Part shown: positions 16,673-26,157 of the stretch, piece after piece
Layout of the letters: the number at the start of each line of letters is the position of its first letter
Numbering within the stretch: position 1 is the stretch's first letter
Assembly (NCBI RefSeq): GCF_000011645.1
Contig: NC_006270.3
Location: 4,052,501-4,116,500, forward strand
DNA length: 64,000 bases
Source of the DNA: Bacillus licheniformis DSM 13 = ATCC 14580
GTDB taxonomy: Bacteria > Bacillota > Bacilli > Bacillales > Bacillaceae
Direction of reading: 5' to 3'
Program-made: the position numbers and the translations under genes
Notes under the pieces: generated by a model
Told to the model about the DNA's origin: nothing
Seen by the model: the letters and a program-made list of their open reading frames with translations, nothing else
Databases searched by the model: none

Positions 16673-18392
16673 GCGGCTATTACTTCTATACGCGGCTGTG
16701 CTTATCCTGTCTGCGGCTTTTTATGTTCCGGACAGCGCCGAGGCAAAGCAGCAGGAGCACGGCATTCTCATCGTCTATTCAACATTGGATGGAAAAGAGT
16801 CAGCCGATGTGAAAATTCTCGACCTTATCGCCGGCCATTTTTCATCCCGTGTGGCCGTCATAAAAGACGCGGATGTCAAAGCATCGGATCTCGCAACAAA
16901 AGACCGCGTCATCTATTACGGACAAACGAAAAGAAAGCTGAGCAAAAAGCTCGCGCAGCTGATCAGCTCCTCCAAAAAACCTGTGATAGCGATCGGCTTT
17001 AACGCCGGGCAGTTCAGCCAATTTGCAGGTCTTACGCTCAAAAGCAAAGACAATGTGTATCAGATTCGCAGCACAAATGAGGAAAACGATTCCTCTTTAG
17101 AAAGCGGAGTCCGTGTCCTCGACGTATCAGGATTGAAGGGAAAAGCATTGTACACATACAAAGCTGACGAAGGAAAAGCTCGTCCTTTTGGATGGAAAAC
17201 CGGCAAAGGAAACGTGTACATCGGGTTAACCGATTTGCTAAACAACAGCCTCCTCGCCGCTAAACAGCTCAGACAGGCATTTGGTGAAACGGCCGGCAGC
17301 ACGCTGTTATATTTGCGGCTTGAGGATATCAGCCCGATGTCGGATGAAAAACTGCTGCTCCAAGCCGGATCTTATCTGCATAAACGGAATATTCCTTTTA
17401 TCCTTTCTGTGATTCCGGTATATGTCAATCCTGAAACAGGCGACAAAGTCTATATGTCTGATAAGCCGAAGCTGGTCAAAGTACTGAGGAAGCTTCAGGA
17501 TATGGGCGGAAGCGTAATTGTCCACGGGTATACCCATACATACCGCTACAGCGAAACCGGTGAAGGATTCGAGTTTTGGGATGCCAAAGCCGATCAGCCG
17601 ATCACATCGGAAAATGCGGAAGAGCCCGCGACCCTTTTGCAAAAGGAACAGAGCTTTCCGAATGAAGAGGCATATCGAAACTATTTGAAGCCGTTCAGAA
17701 AGAATGAAGAAACTTACACGCGGCAGAAGCTGACGAACGCTATTGAGGATCTCACCGCGGAAGGGCTGTATCCGCTCGCGTTTGAAGCGCCGCACTATAC
17801 GGTGTCAGAGCACGGCTATCAAATCGCCTCACAATATTTCACAAGCTTGTTCGGCCAGGTTCAGCTTAGCGATACAACATGGAAAACGTCAGGCGCCGGT
17901 CCATTTGTTACGAATCCGGCCATGCTCCATGGGATGACGCTCTATCCCGAGACAATCGGCTATGTCGATCAATCGGAGCAAAATCCGCTCGGCAAAGTCG
18001 AGGAGCGCATCTCTCAAATGATCGATTTTGAAGGCGGAGTAGCCGGCGCATTTTATCATCCTTATCTTGGAATGAAATATCTTCCTGAACTGGTTGATCA
18101 AATGGAACGCATTCCAAACAGCGAATGGCTCGATATTAAAAAGACAAAGCAAACTGTTAACACAGATAAAGTAGAAATTCACACAAGCGGAGATGGAACG
18201 ATTCAAGTCAAAAGCAAAGTCAGCCCCATTGAGACGTTTTTCGATCATCACCAGCAAAGCCCGCTGGAAAAGGCGCTTTGGATTCTCTCTCTTATTGTGC
18301 TCTTGTTTGTTGTCATGTTTGTGAGCTATACCCTTTACTTGAGAGCCACATTAAAAAAACGAATCTTTAAGGAGAGAAAAAGCCGTGGGTAA
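16662..18392 (+). CDS. ydaL: YdaL, exported DUF2334/polysaccharide deacetylase-like protein
   Basis: A 576-residue membrane-anchored extracytoplasmic protein. Residues 1-28 are a signal sequence (ending DSAEAK) and residues ~540-562 a C-terminal membrane anchor followed by a basic tail. The central DUF2334 domain has deacetylase-like motifs: RLEDISP (Asp) and VHGYTHTY (metal-binding His pair), plus FYHPY near the end. It probably deacetylates or otherwise modifies the polysaccharide made by YdaM/YdaN. The start ATG overlaps the end of ydaK by 11 bases and its stop overlaps ydaM by 8. Confidence 0.85.
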   Translation: MNCKRLLLLYAAVLILSAAFYVPDSAEAKQQEHGILIVYSTLDGKESADVKILDLIAGHFSSRVAVIKDADVKASDLATKDRVIYYGQTKRKLSKKLAQLISSSKKPVIAIGFNAGQFSQFAGLTLKSKDNVYQIRSTNEENDSSLESGVRVLDVSGLKGKALYTYKADEGKARPFGWKTGKGNVYIGLTDLLNNSLLAAKQLRQAFGETAGSTLLYLRLEDISPMSDEKLLLQAGSYLHKRNIPFILSVIPVYVNPETGDKVYMSDKPKLVKVLRKLQDMGGSVIVHGYTHTYRYSETGEGFEFWDAKADQPITSENAEEPATLLQKEQSFPNEEAYRNYLKPFRKNEETYTRQKLTNAIEDLTAEGLYPLAFEAPHYTVSEHGYQIASQYFTSLFGQVQLSDTTWKTSGAGPFVTNPAMLHGMTLYPETIGYVDQSEQNPLGKVEERISQMIDFEGGVAGAFYHPYLGMKYLPELVDQMERIPNSEWLDIKKTKQTVNTDKVEIHTSGDGTIQVKSKVSPIETFFDHHQQSPLEKALWILSLIVLLFVVMFVSYTLYLRATLKKRIFKERKSRG

Positions 18393-19884
18393 TGTTCTGT
18401 TCCTAGTCTCGTTAAGCTTAATATGGGTCATGCTTCTGTATCACATGTTTTTGATGCAGGGCGGATTCCGCCACTATATGACCTTCGAACGGAACATTCC
18501 GAAGTGGAAAGAGAACGTGAAGGATCTCCCGAAGGTCAGCGTTCTGATTCCGGCGCATAACGAAGAGGTCGTCATTCGGCAGACGCTGAAGGCGATGGTC
18601 AACCTCTATTATCCGAAGGACCGGCTGGAGATTATTGTCGTCAACGACAATTCATCCGACCGGACGGGTGACATTGTGGATGAATTTTCCACGCAATACG
18701 GCTTTATTAAAATGGTCGTGACCAAACCGCCGCATGCCGGAAAGGGAAAATCGTCGGCGCTCAACTGCGGTTTTGCCGAGTCAAACGGGGACGTCATTTG
18801 TGTATATGACGCCGACAACACGCCGGAAAAAATGGCTGTTTATTACCTTGTCCTCGGGCTCATGAATGATCAGAAAGCCGGAGCGGTGGTGGGAAAATTC
18901 CGCGTCATCAATGCGGCGAAAACATTGCTCACAAAATTTATTAACATCGAAACGATTTGTTTTCAATGGATGGCACAGGGCGGGAGATGGAAATGGTTCA
19001 AAATCGCCACGATCCCCGGCACCAATTTCGCCATCAGAAGAAGCATTATCGAACAGCTGGGCGGCTGGGATGATAAGGCGCTGGCCGAAGATACCGAGCT
19101 TACGATCCGGGTCTACAACCTCGGCTACCACATCCGCTTCTTTCCGGCGGCCGTCACTTGGGAACAGGAGCCGGAAACGTGGAAAGTCTGGTGGCGTCAG
19201 CGGACAAGGTGGGCTCGCGGCAACCAGTATGTCGTCCTGAAATTTTTGGCTCAGTTTTTCAAGCTGAAGAGAAAACGGATTATTTTTGATTTGTTTTATT
19301 TCTTTTTTACGTATTTTTTGTTTTTCTTTGGCGTCATCATGTCAAATGCGATTTTTGTCATCAATTTATTTTATAATCTGCATCTTTCATTCGGTTTTTT
19401 GTCTATCATTTTATGGGTTTTGGCTTTCTTTCTATTTATGACGAAGGTCATGATTACACTGAGCATCGAAAAAACAGAAATGAACAGGCAAAACTTTTTC
19501 ATCGTTTTTCTGATGTACTTTACATACTCGCAGGCTTGGATTGTGCTCGTGATTTATTCTTTATTCGTAGAAATCAAGCACCGCCTGTTCAAGCAACATG
19601 GTACAAAACAGAACGATACAATCAAAAGAAAAGCGGGTGACTTTTTTGAAATATATCATCATATGTCTGGCAAGCTTCTTGCTGATCACGGCGACGGGAC
19701 AAGCGGCTGCAGCCAAAGACGTTACAGTAGACGGCTCGATCCTGGGGGAAAACAGCCGGGAACAAGCCAAGCAGCAAGTGCTCACAAACGATCTCTTGAC
19801 TTTATACGGGGCAAAAGACAGCGCCGAGCTGACGTATCAAATACCGGCGGGCGCCTCCTCTACCCATCAGCAGCTTACACTTAA
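18385..19884 (+). CDS. ydaM: YdaM, GT2 polysaccharide synthase, apparently frameshifted near the 3' end
   Basis: A membrane family-2 glycosyltransferase (BcsA-like) that polymerises a UDP-sugar. One N-terminal helix, the GT domain with VVNDNSSDRTG, YDADN, PGTNFAIRRS, AEDTE and the processivity motif QRTRWARG, then four membrane helices (about 295-405). Start is GTG with AAGGAGAG upstream. As read, the frame runs to 499 residues, but the last ~85 are basic, low-complexity and overlap ydaN by 248 bases. The expected C-terminus (ATWYKTERYNQKKSG) is encoded one frame away and stops at 19640, exactly overlapping the ydaN GTG. A 1-base deletion near 19582-19592, or a sequencing error, explains this. 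The catalytic part is intact. Confidence 0.85.
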   Translation: MGNVLFLVSLSLIWVMLLYHMFLMQGGFRHYMTFERNIPKWKENVKDLPKVSVLIPAHNEEVVIRQTLKAMVNLYYPKDRLEIIVVNDNSSDRTGDIVDEFSTQYGFIKMVVTKPPHAGKGKSSALNCGFAESNGDVICVYDADNTPEKMAVYYLVLGLMNDQKAGAVVGKFRVINAAKTLLTKFINIETICFQWMAQGGRWKWFKIATIPGTNFAIRRSIIEQLGGWDDKALAEDTELTIRVYNLGYHIRFFPAAVTWEQEPETWKVWWRQRTRWARGNQYVVLKFLAQFFKLKRKRIIFDLFYFFFTYFLFFFGVIMSNAIFVINLFYNLHLSFGFLSIILWVLAFFLFMTKVMITLSIEKTEMNRQNFFIVFLMYFTYSQAWIVLVIYSLFVEIKHRLFKQHGTKQNDTIKRKAGDFFEIYHHMSGKLLADHGDGTSGCSQRRYSRRLDPGGKQPGTSQAASAHKRSLDFIRGKRQRRADVSNTGGRLLYPSAAYT

Positions 19885-21772
19885 ATACGAGGCCTCAGAC
19901 CTTTTAATCTCACCGTCTTCTTTAACAGCCGAGATTGATGGCGAACCGGTCAAAACGGTTAAGCTTGAAGGGAATAACGGGAAGAAAACGCTGAAGCTCT
20001 CGCTGAACAAAAGCCAGTCGTCTCCAGGGTTTCACAGCTTATCACTGAAGTTCTACGGAGTGGTTCATGAAGGCGTCTGCGTCAGACAGGACTCCTCCGG
20101 GAACTGGATCAAAATTTATCCGGACAGTCGTCTGAATATCGGGGAAAAGAACGAATCTAAAGGAGCGGCGCTCGAACATTATCCTTATCCGTTCGCCCAG
20201 TCCGGCAGCTCCGTGGAAAAAACGGCAATCGTCATTCCGGACCATCCAAGTTCGGCTGAAATCGAAGCGGCAGTTAAAACAGAAGCATACCTCAAAACGG
20301 TTGACAACAGCATCAGCACGAAGATCTTGGGTGAATCTGACCTGGCGAAGATCGACAGGCCGACGATTGTGATCGGCGTTCACCATCACTGGAGCGGCAA
20401 AGTGAAAAAGCTGTTGAAACAAGCGAAACTCGAAGCAAAAGAAGACAAGCTTTTGCTTGCGAAACGGATGCTCAAAGCAAAGGATAAGCAGCAGCCTGTA
20501 TTGTTTGCGGCCGCAGCATCTGATGATGTGCTTTCTGAAAAAATCAGCGTCATCACCGACAAAACGTATGCCGCCCAGCTCAGCGGCGACACGCTGGCAA
20601 TCGGCAAACTTCAGCAGCATAGCAAACGGGGCGGCAGCAAGCTGACACTTGAGGATTTCGGGGCGGGGGATTTGACAATCGGTTCGGGACAGACATCTTC
20701 CGAGCATTTTTATTATCCCGCGCCAGCTCTATTAGACAAGAATCAGCCTGCAAAGCTTTCGCTTGCGATGAAAAAATCGAAAACGATTCAAAAGCAGGCC
20801 GGCCAAAGCGACTTAGCTGCGGAACAGGCGGAGCTGAAGGTCATGATCAATGGCCAGCCTCATTCCGTCGGACTTGACGATATAGGAAAAGAAGACAAAA
20901 ACGGCTTTTACCATGTTTCTTTAAAAGTCGATCCGAAACTTTTGCAAAAAAGCCGTTACATTGATATTCAATTTGCCGCTTCAGGCTTGAAAGAGAACAA
21001 CCCTTGCTACGCGGTGAACGAGGACAAATGGATTTTTATCGATAAACAAAGTGCATTGTCTTACCATGTCAGCGACACGTCAGCTTCAGCAGATTTTCAA
21101 GCGTGGCCGCTTCCCTACGCGGGTGATCATAACAATAAAACGCTGATGATCCTGCCCGACAATGCGGATCAGTCGAAGATTGATGAGCTTTCGCTTGTAG
21201 TCGGCTCCTTCGGCAGCGAAGCCCGGCAGGCATTCACAGTAAAAACATCCTCGGAAGTCAAACCGGATGACGTGAAAGGAAGAAACGTAATCTTCATCGG
21301 AAGCGTCGATCAATTCTCTCTGCTGAAGGAAAAAACAGCCGAATTGGCTGTTCCGACGGCGAAAAACGGAACATTTGATGTGTCATCTTTTCAAATGCTG
21401 AATGAAACGACAAAACAAGTCGCGTTTACTCAAACGTCGCTGTGGGATTCAAATTACTCGATGGCTGTTTTCGCGCCGTTTAAAGGGCAAGGCACAGCAG
21501 TCACAAAAGAAATGATCAACTTTTTGAACAGCAATGATTTCGCAGCAACCGTTGTGAATGAAACGGACAGCCATCAGCTATTTACAAACCATCAACAGCT
21601 GACAGCAAAATCCGCCGAAACCAAGACGGATGATAAACAGGAAAGCAATCAGCAGCATGTGCTGTACATTGCCATCCTGATCGTAATCATAGCGGCAGCG
21701 GTTATTTTGATCTTGACAACGGCAAGGCGCAGAAAAAGAAAGGCCAATGCCGGCGGAGGGATTGACGAATAA
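19637..21772 (+). CDS. ydaN: YdaN, BcsB-like exopolysaccharide synthase subunit
   Basis: A 711-residue exported, membrane-anchored protein resembling the cellulose synthase regulatory subunit BcsB, which guides the polymer outside the membrane. The signal sequence is FLKYIIICLASFLLITAT ending near AAAAK; the large middle part is beta-rich with two carbohydrate-binding-like repeats; residues ~675-697 are the C-terminal membrane anchor followed by RRRKRK. I choose the GTG at 19637-19639 because its GTGA overlaps the ancestral ydaM stop. A strong bidirectional terminator follows. Confidence 0.88.
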   Translation: MTFLKYIIICLASFLLITATGQAAAAKDVTVDGSILGENSREQAKQQVLTNDLLTLYGAKDSAELTYQIPAGASSTHQQLTLKYEASDLLISPSSLTAEIDGEPVKTVKLEGNNGKKTLKLSLNKSQSSPGFHSLSLKFYGVVHEGVCVRQDSSGNWIKIYPDSRLNIGEKNESKGAALEHYPYPFAQSGSSVEKTAIVIPDHPSSAEIEAAVKTEAYLKTVDNSISTKILGESDLAKIDRPTIVIGVHHHWSGKVKKLLKQAKLEAKEDKLLLAKRMLKAKDKQQPVLFAAAASDDVLSEKISVITDKTYAAQLSGDTLAIGKLQQHSKRGGSKLTLEDFGAGDLTIGSGQTSSEHFYYPAPALLDKNQPAKLSLAMKKSKTIQKQAGQSDLAAEQAELKVMINGQPHSVGLDDIGKEDKNGFYHVSLKVDPKLLQKSRYIDIQFAASGLKENNPCYAVNEDKWIFIDKQSALSYHVSDTSASADFQAWPLPYAGDHNNKTLMILPDNADQSKIDELSLVVGSFGSEARQAFTVKTSSEVKPDDVKGRNVIFIGSVDQFSLLKEKTAELAVPTAKNGTFDVSSFQMLNETTKQVAFTQTSLWDSNYSMAVFAPFKGQGTAVTKEMINFLNSNDFAATVVNETDSHQLFTNHQQLTAKSAETKTDDKQESNQQHVLYIAILIVIIAAAVILILTTARRRKRKANAGGGIDE

Positions 21773-21803
21773 AACAGGGGCTTGCTTTTAGCCCCTGTTT
21801 TTT
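21771..21803. terminator. Bidirectional terminator between ydaN and the aminotransferase gene
   Basis: AACAGGGGCT and AGCCCCTGTT form a GC-rich stem with A and T runs on the two sides, serving convergent transcription. Confidence 0.9.
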
Positions 21804-23080
21804 TATAAGTATTCAACCTGTTTCTCATATACACCCTTCGCAATTTTAGCTAAAACATCGATTCCCCTTATAATATCTTCATCCGCCGCGGTTAGGCTGA
21901 TTCGTATACACTGGTGTGAATGCGCCAGGCGCCGGGATTGACGGTGAAAGAAAGATGATCCGGGAACGATAATGACTCCATCCGCTTTCATATACTCATA
22001 CAGCGCTGCATCGGTCACCGGCAGGTCTTCAAACCACAGCCATCCGAAAAGCGATCCTTCCCCTTGATGCAGATACCATTTGATGTCTTCAGGCATCTTG
22101 CATAAAAGCGTTTCCTTGAGCAGCATGAATTTATTGCGGTAATATGGCCTGACTTCATTCAGCGACACGTCGGCGAGGCGCCCGTCATTCAATACTGATG
22201 CAGCCATATACTGCCCCAGCCTTGAAGAATGGATCGCCGCATTCGACTGAAAAGCTTCCATTGCCTGAATATACCGGGACGGCCCGATGGCGATTCCGAT
22301 CCTTTCGCCAGGCAGGCCGGCTTTTGAAAGGCTCATACAGTGAATGATCTGCTCGTTGAAAATCGGTTCCATGTCGATAAAGTGAATCGCCGGAAAAGGC
22401 GGAGCATATGCGGAATCAATGAACAGCGGAACATTCGCTTCTCGGCATGCGTCTGAAATGAATGCTACATCTTCTTTAGGCAAGATGTTTCCGCAAGGAT
22501 TGTTCGGGCGCGATAGCAAGACAGCACCGATGCGCATCCTCTCTAAAAACCCCTTACGGTCGAGCTCATATCGAAACGTATGATCATCCAATTTCGATAT
22601 GAGCGGAGGGATCCCCTCAATCATCTCCCGCTCCAGTGCCGCCCCGCTGTATCCCGAATAGTCAGGCAGCATCGGGATCAAGGCTTTTTTCATCACAGAT
22701 CCGCTTCCCATTCCGCAAAACGAATTGATCGCCAGAAAAAACAGCTGCTGGCTTCCGGCTGTAATCAACACGTTCTCTTTTCGAATGCCGGCGCTATACC
22801 GCTCTGAAAAGAAGCGGACAACACTTGCAATCAGTTCATCGGTTCCATAGCTCGATCCGTATTGGCCGATCACCGAAGAAAACCTGTCATCGTCAAGGAG
22901 ATCGGCAAGAGCCGACTTCCACATGGCTGACACGCCGGGCAAAATCATCGGATTGCCCGCACTTAAATTAATGTATGACCGTTCACCGCCGGCCAGGACT
23001 TCCTGAATATCGCTCATCACAGCCCTGACCCCTGTTTTCTCAATCATTTTCTCTCCGATTTTGCTTAATGGCGGCTTCAC
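21803..23080 (-). CDS. PLP-dependent class I aminotransferase (AvtA-like) of the peptide-ligase operon
   Basis: A 425-residue fold-type I aminotransferase, last gene of the operon. The PLP-binding lysine is in MSLSKAGLPGERIG; RPNNPCGN and the Asp/Tyr of FIDSAYAPPF hold the cofactor; the substrate-carboxylate Arg is in CIRISLTA. The N-terminus (SKIGEKM, INLSAGNPMILPG) resembles valine-pyruvate transaminases (AvtA) more than BacF. It probably converts a 2-oxo acid made in this pathway into the amino acid used by the ligase, or supplies the partner amino acid. GTG start, whose GTGA overlaps the stop of the gene before it, so translation is coupled. Confidence 0.82.
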   Translation of the reverse strand: MKPPLSKIGEKMIEKTGVRAVMSDIQEVLAGGERSYINLSAGNPMILPGVSAMWKSALADLLDDDRFSSVIGQYGSSYGTDELIASVVRFFSERYSAGIRKENVLITAGSQQLFFLAINSFCGMGSGSVMKKALIPMLPDYSGYSGAALEREMIEGIPPLISKLDDHTFRYELDRKGFLERMRIGAVLLSRPNNPCGNILPKEDVAFISDACREANVPLFIDSAYAPPFPAIHFIDMEPIFNEQIIHCMSLSKAGLPGERIGIAIGPSRYIQAMEAFQSNAAIHSSRLGQYMAASVLNDGRLADVSLNEVRPYYRNKFMLLKETLLCKMPEDIKWYLHQGEGSLFGWLWFEDLPVTDAALYEYMKADGVIIVPGSSFFHRQSRRLAHSHQCIRISLTAADEDIIRGIDVLAKIAKGVYEKQVEYL

Positions 23081-24315
23081 GCTTCCAGTCTCTCCCGTTC
23101 AAATCGAAGACGGGCGGTTTCGATTTTCTTATTGATCTCGTCAATGAAATACTGTTCCGGGACGCTGAATCGCTCGCCTTCCCGTCCCGGAGGCAGGTAT
23201 TGTCTGACATAGCGCTCCGCGGCCTCTTTGTATGCCGTGTCATCCTCGATTTCTTCCAGCTGTTCAATTTCGGCCACAAGCTTTCTTAAATCGTCCATGC
23301 AGCGTGGAAGGTCAAGCGACACGCGCTTCTCTTCTCCTTTTTGAATGGAACGGCCGTTTTCAATCATCCAGCTGAACAGAAAATAGCCTGTCCCGGAATC
23401 AAAATTCCGCGTTGCATTATGCTGGCTCGGATAGCGCAGCAGCCGCTCATACAAAACAAATTCGATAATTTCCTCCCAGCCGTCATATTGCCGCTCCCAC
23501 AAGGTCAGGATTGCTTGGCAATCGACCTTGACTTCTTCTAAAATGCCTGCGAAAAAATTCATTTTCGCCTGAATATGGAGATGAAAAGGTTTTTTTCCGC
23601 AATGATGAAAATAGTCGTGAAGGTAGCCCCACAACACCCTTGCTTCATATGTGCGGTCGTGGGAAAGCTGAGCCGACTTGAAAGGCGCATGTTCAAAAAT
23701 GGCCCTCGCTCTTTTGAGCGTGTCCTCATGGTAAATGTGATAAAACTTATTAAAGTAGAAAATCGCGAATGTCTGTGATGTGATTTTCTCTTTTGTTTTC
23801 ACATTTTCAGGGAAGAATACGATGCATTTTTCTTCCGTGAACCCCTTTGTTCCGGCGAGCAGCTTAAGGGATTGGCAGCCGTTTTCAGGATGAGGCAGAT
23901 CCTCTTCTATCGGCCTCATCATGGCAGGTTCTTCACGAACGGCTAAAAAGGCTTCAAAATAGCAGCCTTTCGCATGAGGCCCATTCGGCGTCACGATCGG
24001 CGCCGCAAAAAAGGTCGTCTCCTGATCATGCGGAGCCCGGTAAGCCGTCAATAACCGGTCAAAATACGGCGTCTCCCCTAATCCGCGGCTGATCCAATCC
24101 AAAACGTCCTCTTTAAACGCCTCTTTTGCAGCCGTTAAGTGAACCGCTTCATAAATGGCTCCTGCGTCTTCAATCAATTGCAGCAGAAGCTGTTCCGCCC
24201 TTTCGTGATGCTCTGTAATCTGTCCTTTATCATTTTGGTACGTCTGCAATTCATGTATGTTCGGTACAATCTGCTCGTTGACCATGTTTACAATGTCCCC
24301 TGTCAAAGTCGTCAT
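23077..24315 (-). CDS. Uncharacterised protein of the peptide-ligase operon
   Basis: A 412-residue soluble protein that I cannot place firmly; it may belong to the uncharacterised DUF6421 family (low confidence). The notable feature is WGYLHDYFHHCGKKPFH at about 228-244, a cluster of four histidines and an Asp that could bind a metal such as iron. The C-terminal third is helical and charged. It sits between the decarboxylase-like and aminotransferase genes with 4-base ATGA/GTGA overlaps on both sides, so it is very likely needed in stoichiometric amounts for the same pathway. A metal-dependent oxygenase, hydrolase or tailoring enzyme would fit, but nothing proves activity. Confidence 0.6.
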   Translation of the reverse strand: MTTLTGDIVNMVNEQIVPNIHELQTYQNDKGQITEHHERAEQLLLQLIEDAGAIYEAVHLTAAKEAFKEDVLDWISRGLGETPYFDRLLTAYRAPHDQETTFFAAPIVTPNGPHAKGCYFEAFLAVREEPAMMRPIEEDLPHPENGCQSLKLLAGTKGFTEEKCIVFFPENVKTKEKITSQTFAIFYFNKFYHIYHEDTLKRARAIFEHAPFKSAQLSHDRTYEARVLWGYLHDYFHHCGKKPFHLHIQAKMNFFAGILEEVKVDCQAILTLWERQYDGWEEIIEFVLYERLLRYPSQHNATRNFDSGTGYFLFSWMIENGRSIQKGEEKRVSLDLPRCMDDLRKLVAEIEQLEEIEDDTAYKEAAERYVRQYLPPGREGERFSVPEQYFIDEINKKIETARLRFERERLEA

Positions 24316-24878
24316 CGGCTTCCTCCTTCGATTGATTTAAGCCCGTGGATTGTAAAGCACATCGGTACTTCCCCAAAATCTTTAATGACTTTCAAACGGT
24401 GTTCATCGGCTGCTTTAATCGTCGTGATGCAGCCGTCAGCCGCGTTTGAAGCGCAGGCCAGGGCCGCTTGAGCATTGCTGGTGACAAATTGGACTTGACT
24501 GCTGAACAGCTTTGCCAGATGAGCCGGAGCAGGGTGTGAAGCGACGATTTGAATATCCGATGCCATCGTGTGCTGTTTTGCGGCAAACACCATGTTGTAT
24601 GTAGGCATCACAAAACTGTCTATAATCTTTAAGTCCGCTAGATTCTCAAATACGATTTGATGCAAAAACGGGTAAACGGCGCAGCCTAAGAGGACTGAAT
24701 TTTCTGTCGATTTAACATGGAGCAGCGCTTCTTCCAACGTTTCATAAAGCCTGACTTCCCCGCGGACCCCTTTATTTTTGAGCCATAGCAGGCCGGCTTT
24801 TTCACAGTTCGTGCCTTTGGGACCGAGCGTATGGACAATCATCACGGCTTGCTCTTTGTGCACTTTAGTCGAGATCAT
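24312..24878 (-). CDS. BacA-like prephenate decarboxylase/dehydratase-fold protein
   Basis: A 188-residue protein with the prephenate dehydratase-type fold, without the ACT domain that PheA carries. VHTLGPKGTNCEKAG at the N-terminus, ASHPAPAHL near 110 and IKDFGEVPMCFTIHG at the C-terminus parallel BacA of the bacilysin pathway, as I recall that sequence. BacA decarboxylates prephenate without aromatising it. A similar reaction here would give a dihydro-aromatic 2-oxo acid for transamination. The ATG has AGGAGG upstream, and the gene begins one base after the ligase stop. A diverged PheA-like dehydratase is the alternative. Confidence 0.75.
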   Translation of the reverse strand: MISTKVHKEQAVMIVHTLGPKGTNCEKAGLLWLKNKGVRGEVRLYETLEEALLHVKSTENSVLLGCAVYPFLHQIVFENLADLKIIDSFVMPTYNMVFAAKQHTMASDIQIVASHPAPAHLAKLFSSQVQFVTSNAQAALACASNAADGCITTIKAADEHRLKVIKDFGEVPMCFTIHGLKSIEGGSR

Positions 24879-24879
24879 C

Positions 24880-26157
24880 TTAACCTCCTATTGTACCCGT
24901 CAAATTATTTTGATAAATGATATGAAGCTCATCATCCAGCTCCCGGTAGAAAGCTTCACATTCTTCATAAGAATGATGGCTTGTTAATATAAACCCCGGA
25001 TAACCGGAAAAGTGCGGGTACGGGAGGATCTTTGCGCCTCTTCTCATAAATTGAAACACCCGCTTAACCTCCTGCCTCTGTTTGACTTCTTCCAGTCCGT
25101 CGATTTTTTCAAAAGTGCCGGAGCCCTGTACAGGAATGATATAATTGCCGGCTGTCCTTACAGGCCTGATCTCGCCTTCAAACTCGCTGCTCTCCAGCGG
25201 CTTTAATGCATTTTGCAAGACAAGCTGCATAAAGTTGATGCCTGTGCTCTCTTTGACGATGTAATGGGAAACCCCTGAACCGCCGATTCTGGCGCCCACC
25301 TCGATAACATAAGGTGTTCCATCCTTGTCCAGCCTCAGCTCTGTATGAGCCGGCCCCTGGTGAATGCCCAGCGCTGAAACGGCGCCCGTCACTTCCTTGA
25401 CGATCGCAAGGCGCGTCTCTTCTTTCAATTGAGCCGGAGCAATATAGACCCCTTCTTCAAAAAACGGCCCTTTGCTGTTCCCTTTGTATCCAATCGAAAG
25501 AACATGTACGTTTCCTTGAATCGACAGCGTTTCAATCGCGAATTCCGGCCCATCGATAAATTGCTCGGCTACGATGCCCGTTTTGCCGTGCACGAATCGA
25601 TTGAGGTCCCTTTGGTTGACGGCCTCGACTTTCCGGACGGCCTCCTCAAGCTCCTTCCGATCATCAACACGGACGACGCCCTGGCTTGAGAAGCCGTTGA
25701 CCGGCTTGACGACTAATGGATACGACAGTTTCCTGTTTTCCAGGTCAGCGAGCGTATGGAACTCGTGAAAAACCGGCGTATTCAATCCGTTTTGCTGAAG
25801 TATGCTGCGGGTTTTATTTTTATTGCGGCAGTTTTCCATTGTTGTGAAAGGAAGCCCCGGCAGATTCAAAGCTTCAGCAGCTTTTGCCGTGAAAGGCAAA
25901 GCCGGTTCAAACAGTGTCATCACGCCGTCAAACGGAAATTCGACAAATGTCTGCCTGACGACATCCATCGCCGCTTCTTCATCTTCAAACAACGGCAGCG
26001 GCACACAGCGTTCCACAGCCGGAAGATTGCCCGGGAAATCTTCGGCCGAATTGTAAAAGAACGTGACCTTCAATCCTAAACGCTCAGCTTCTTCAAAAAT
26101 AAATGGCAGGTGCTTATTTTGACAAATGATGGCCAAGTTTTTGTTTCGTTTCGTCAA
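24880..26157 (-). CDS. ATP-grasp L-amino-acid ligase (dipeptide synthetase, BL00235-like)
   Basis: A 425-residue ATP-grasp enzyme that joins two unprotected L-amino acids through an acyl-phosphate. ATP-binding parts are visible: VVKPVNGFSSQGVV (Lys and glycine loop), EQFIDGPEFAIE, and the metal-binding Glu and nearby residues in VIEVGARIGGSG. It appears, from memory, identical or nearly so to B. licheniformis BL00235, which in vitro makes Met-Gly and related dipeptides with Met/Leu first and a small residue second. The start seems to be TTG (26157-26155) with GAGAGG upstream. It overlaps the exporter gene by 44 bases. The natural product has not, to my knowledge, been named. Confidence 0.88.
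   Translation of the reverse strand: MTKRNKNLAIICQNKHLPFIFEEAERLGLKVTFFYNSAEDFPGNLPAVERCVPLPLFEDEEAAMDVVRQTFVEFPFDGVMTLFEPALPFTAKAAEALNLPGLPFTTMENCRNKNKTRSILQQNGLNTPVFHEFHTLADLENRKLSYPLVVKPVNGFSSQGVVRVDDRKELEEAVRKVEAVNQRDLNRFVHGKTGIVAEQFIDGPEFAIETLSIQGNVHVLSIGYKGNSKGPFFEEGVYIAPAQLKEETRLAIVKEVTGAVSALGIHQGPAHTELRLDKDGTPYVIEVGARIGGSGVSHYIVKESTGINFMQLVLQNALKPLESSEFEGEIRPVRTAGNYIIPVQGSGTFEKIDGLEEVKQRQEVKRVFQFMRRGAKILPYPHFSGYPGFILTSHHSYEECEAFYRELDDELHIIYQNNLTGTIGG

Noticed and set aside
19570..19640. Programmed ribosomal frameshifting in ydaM
   Set aside because: No slippery heptamer or downstream pseudoknot is evident near the shift point; a simple deletion or sequencing error is enough.
19641..19884. 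The last ~80 residues of the long ydaM frame as a real domain
   Set aside because: Low-complexity, basic, and fully overlapped by the well-supported ydaN signal peptide region in another frame; better explained by a frameshift.
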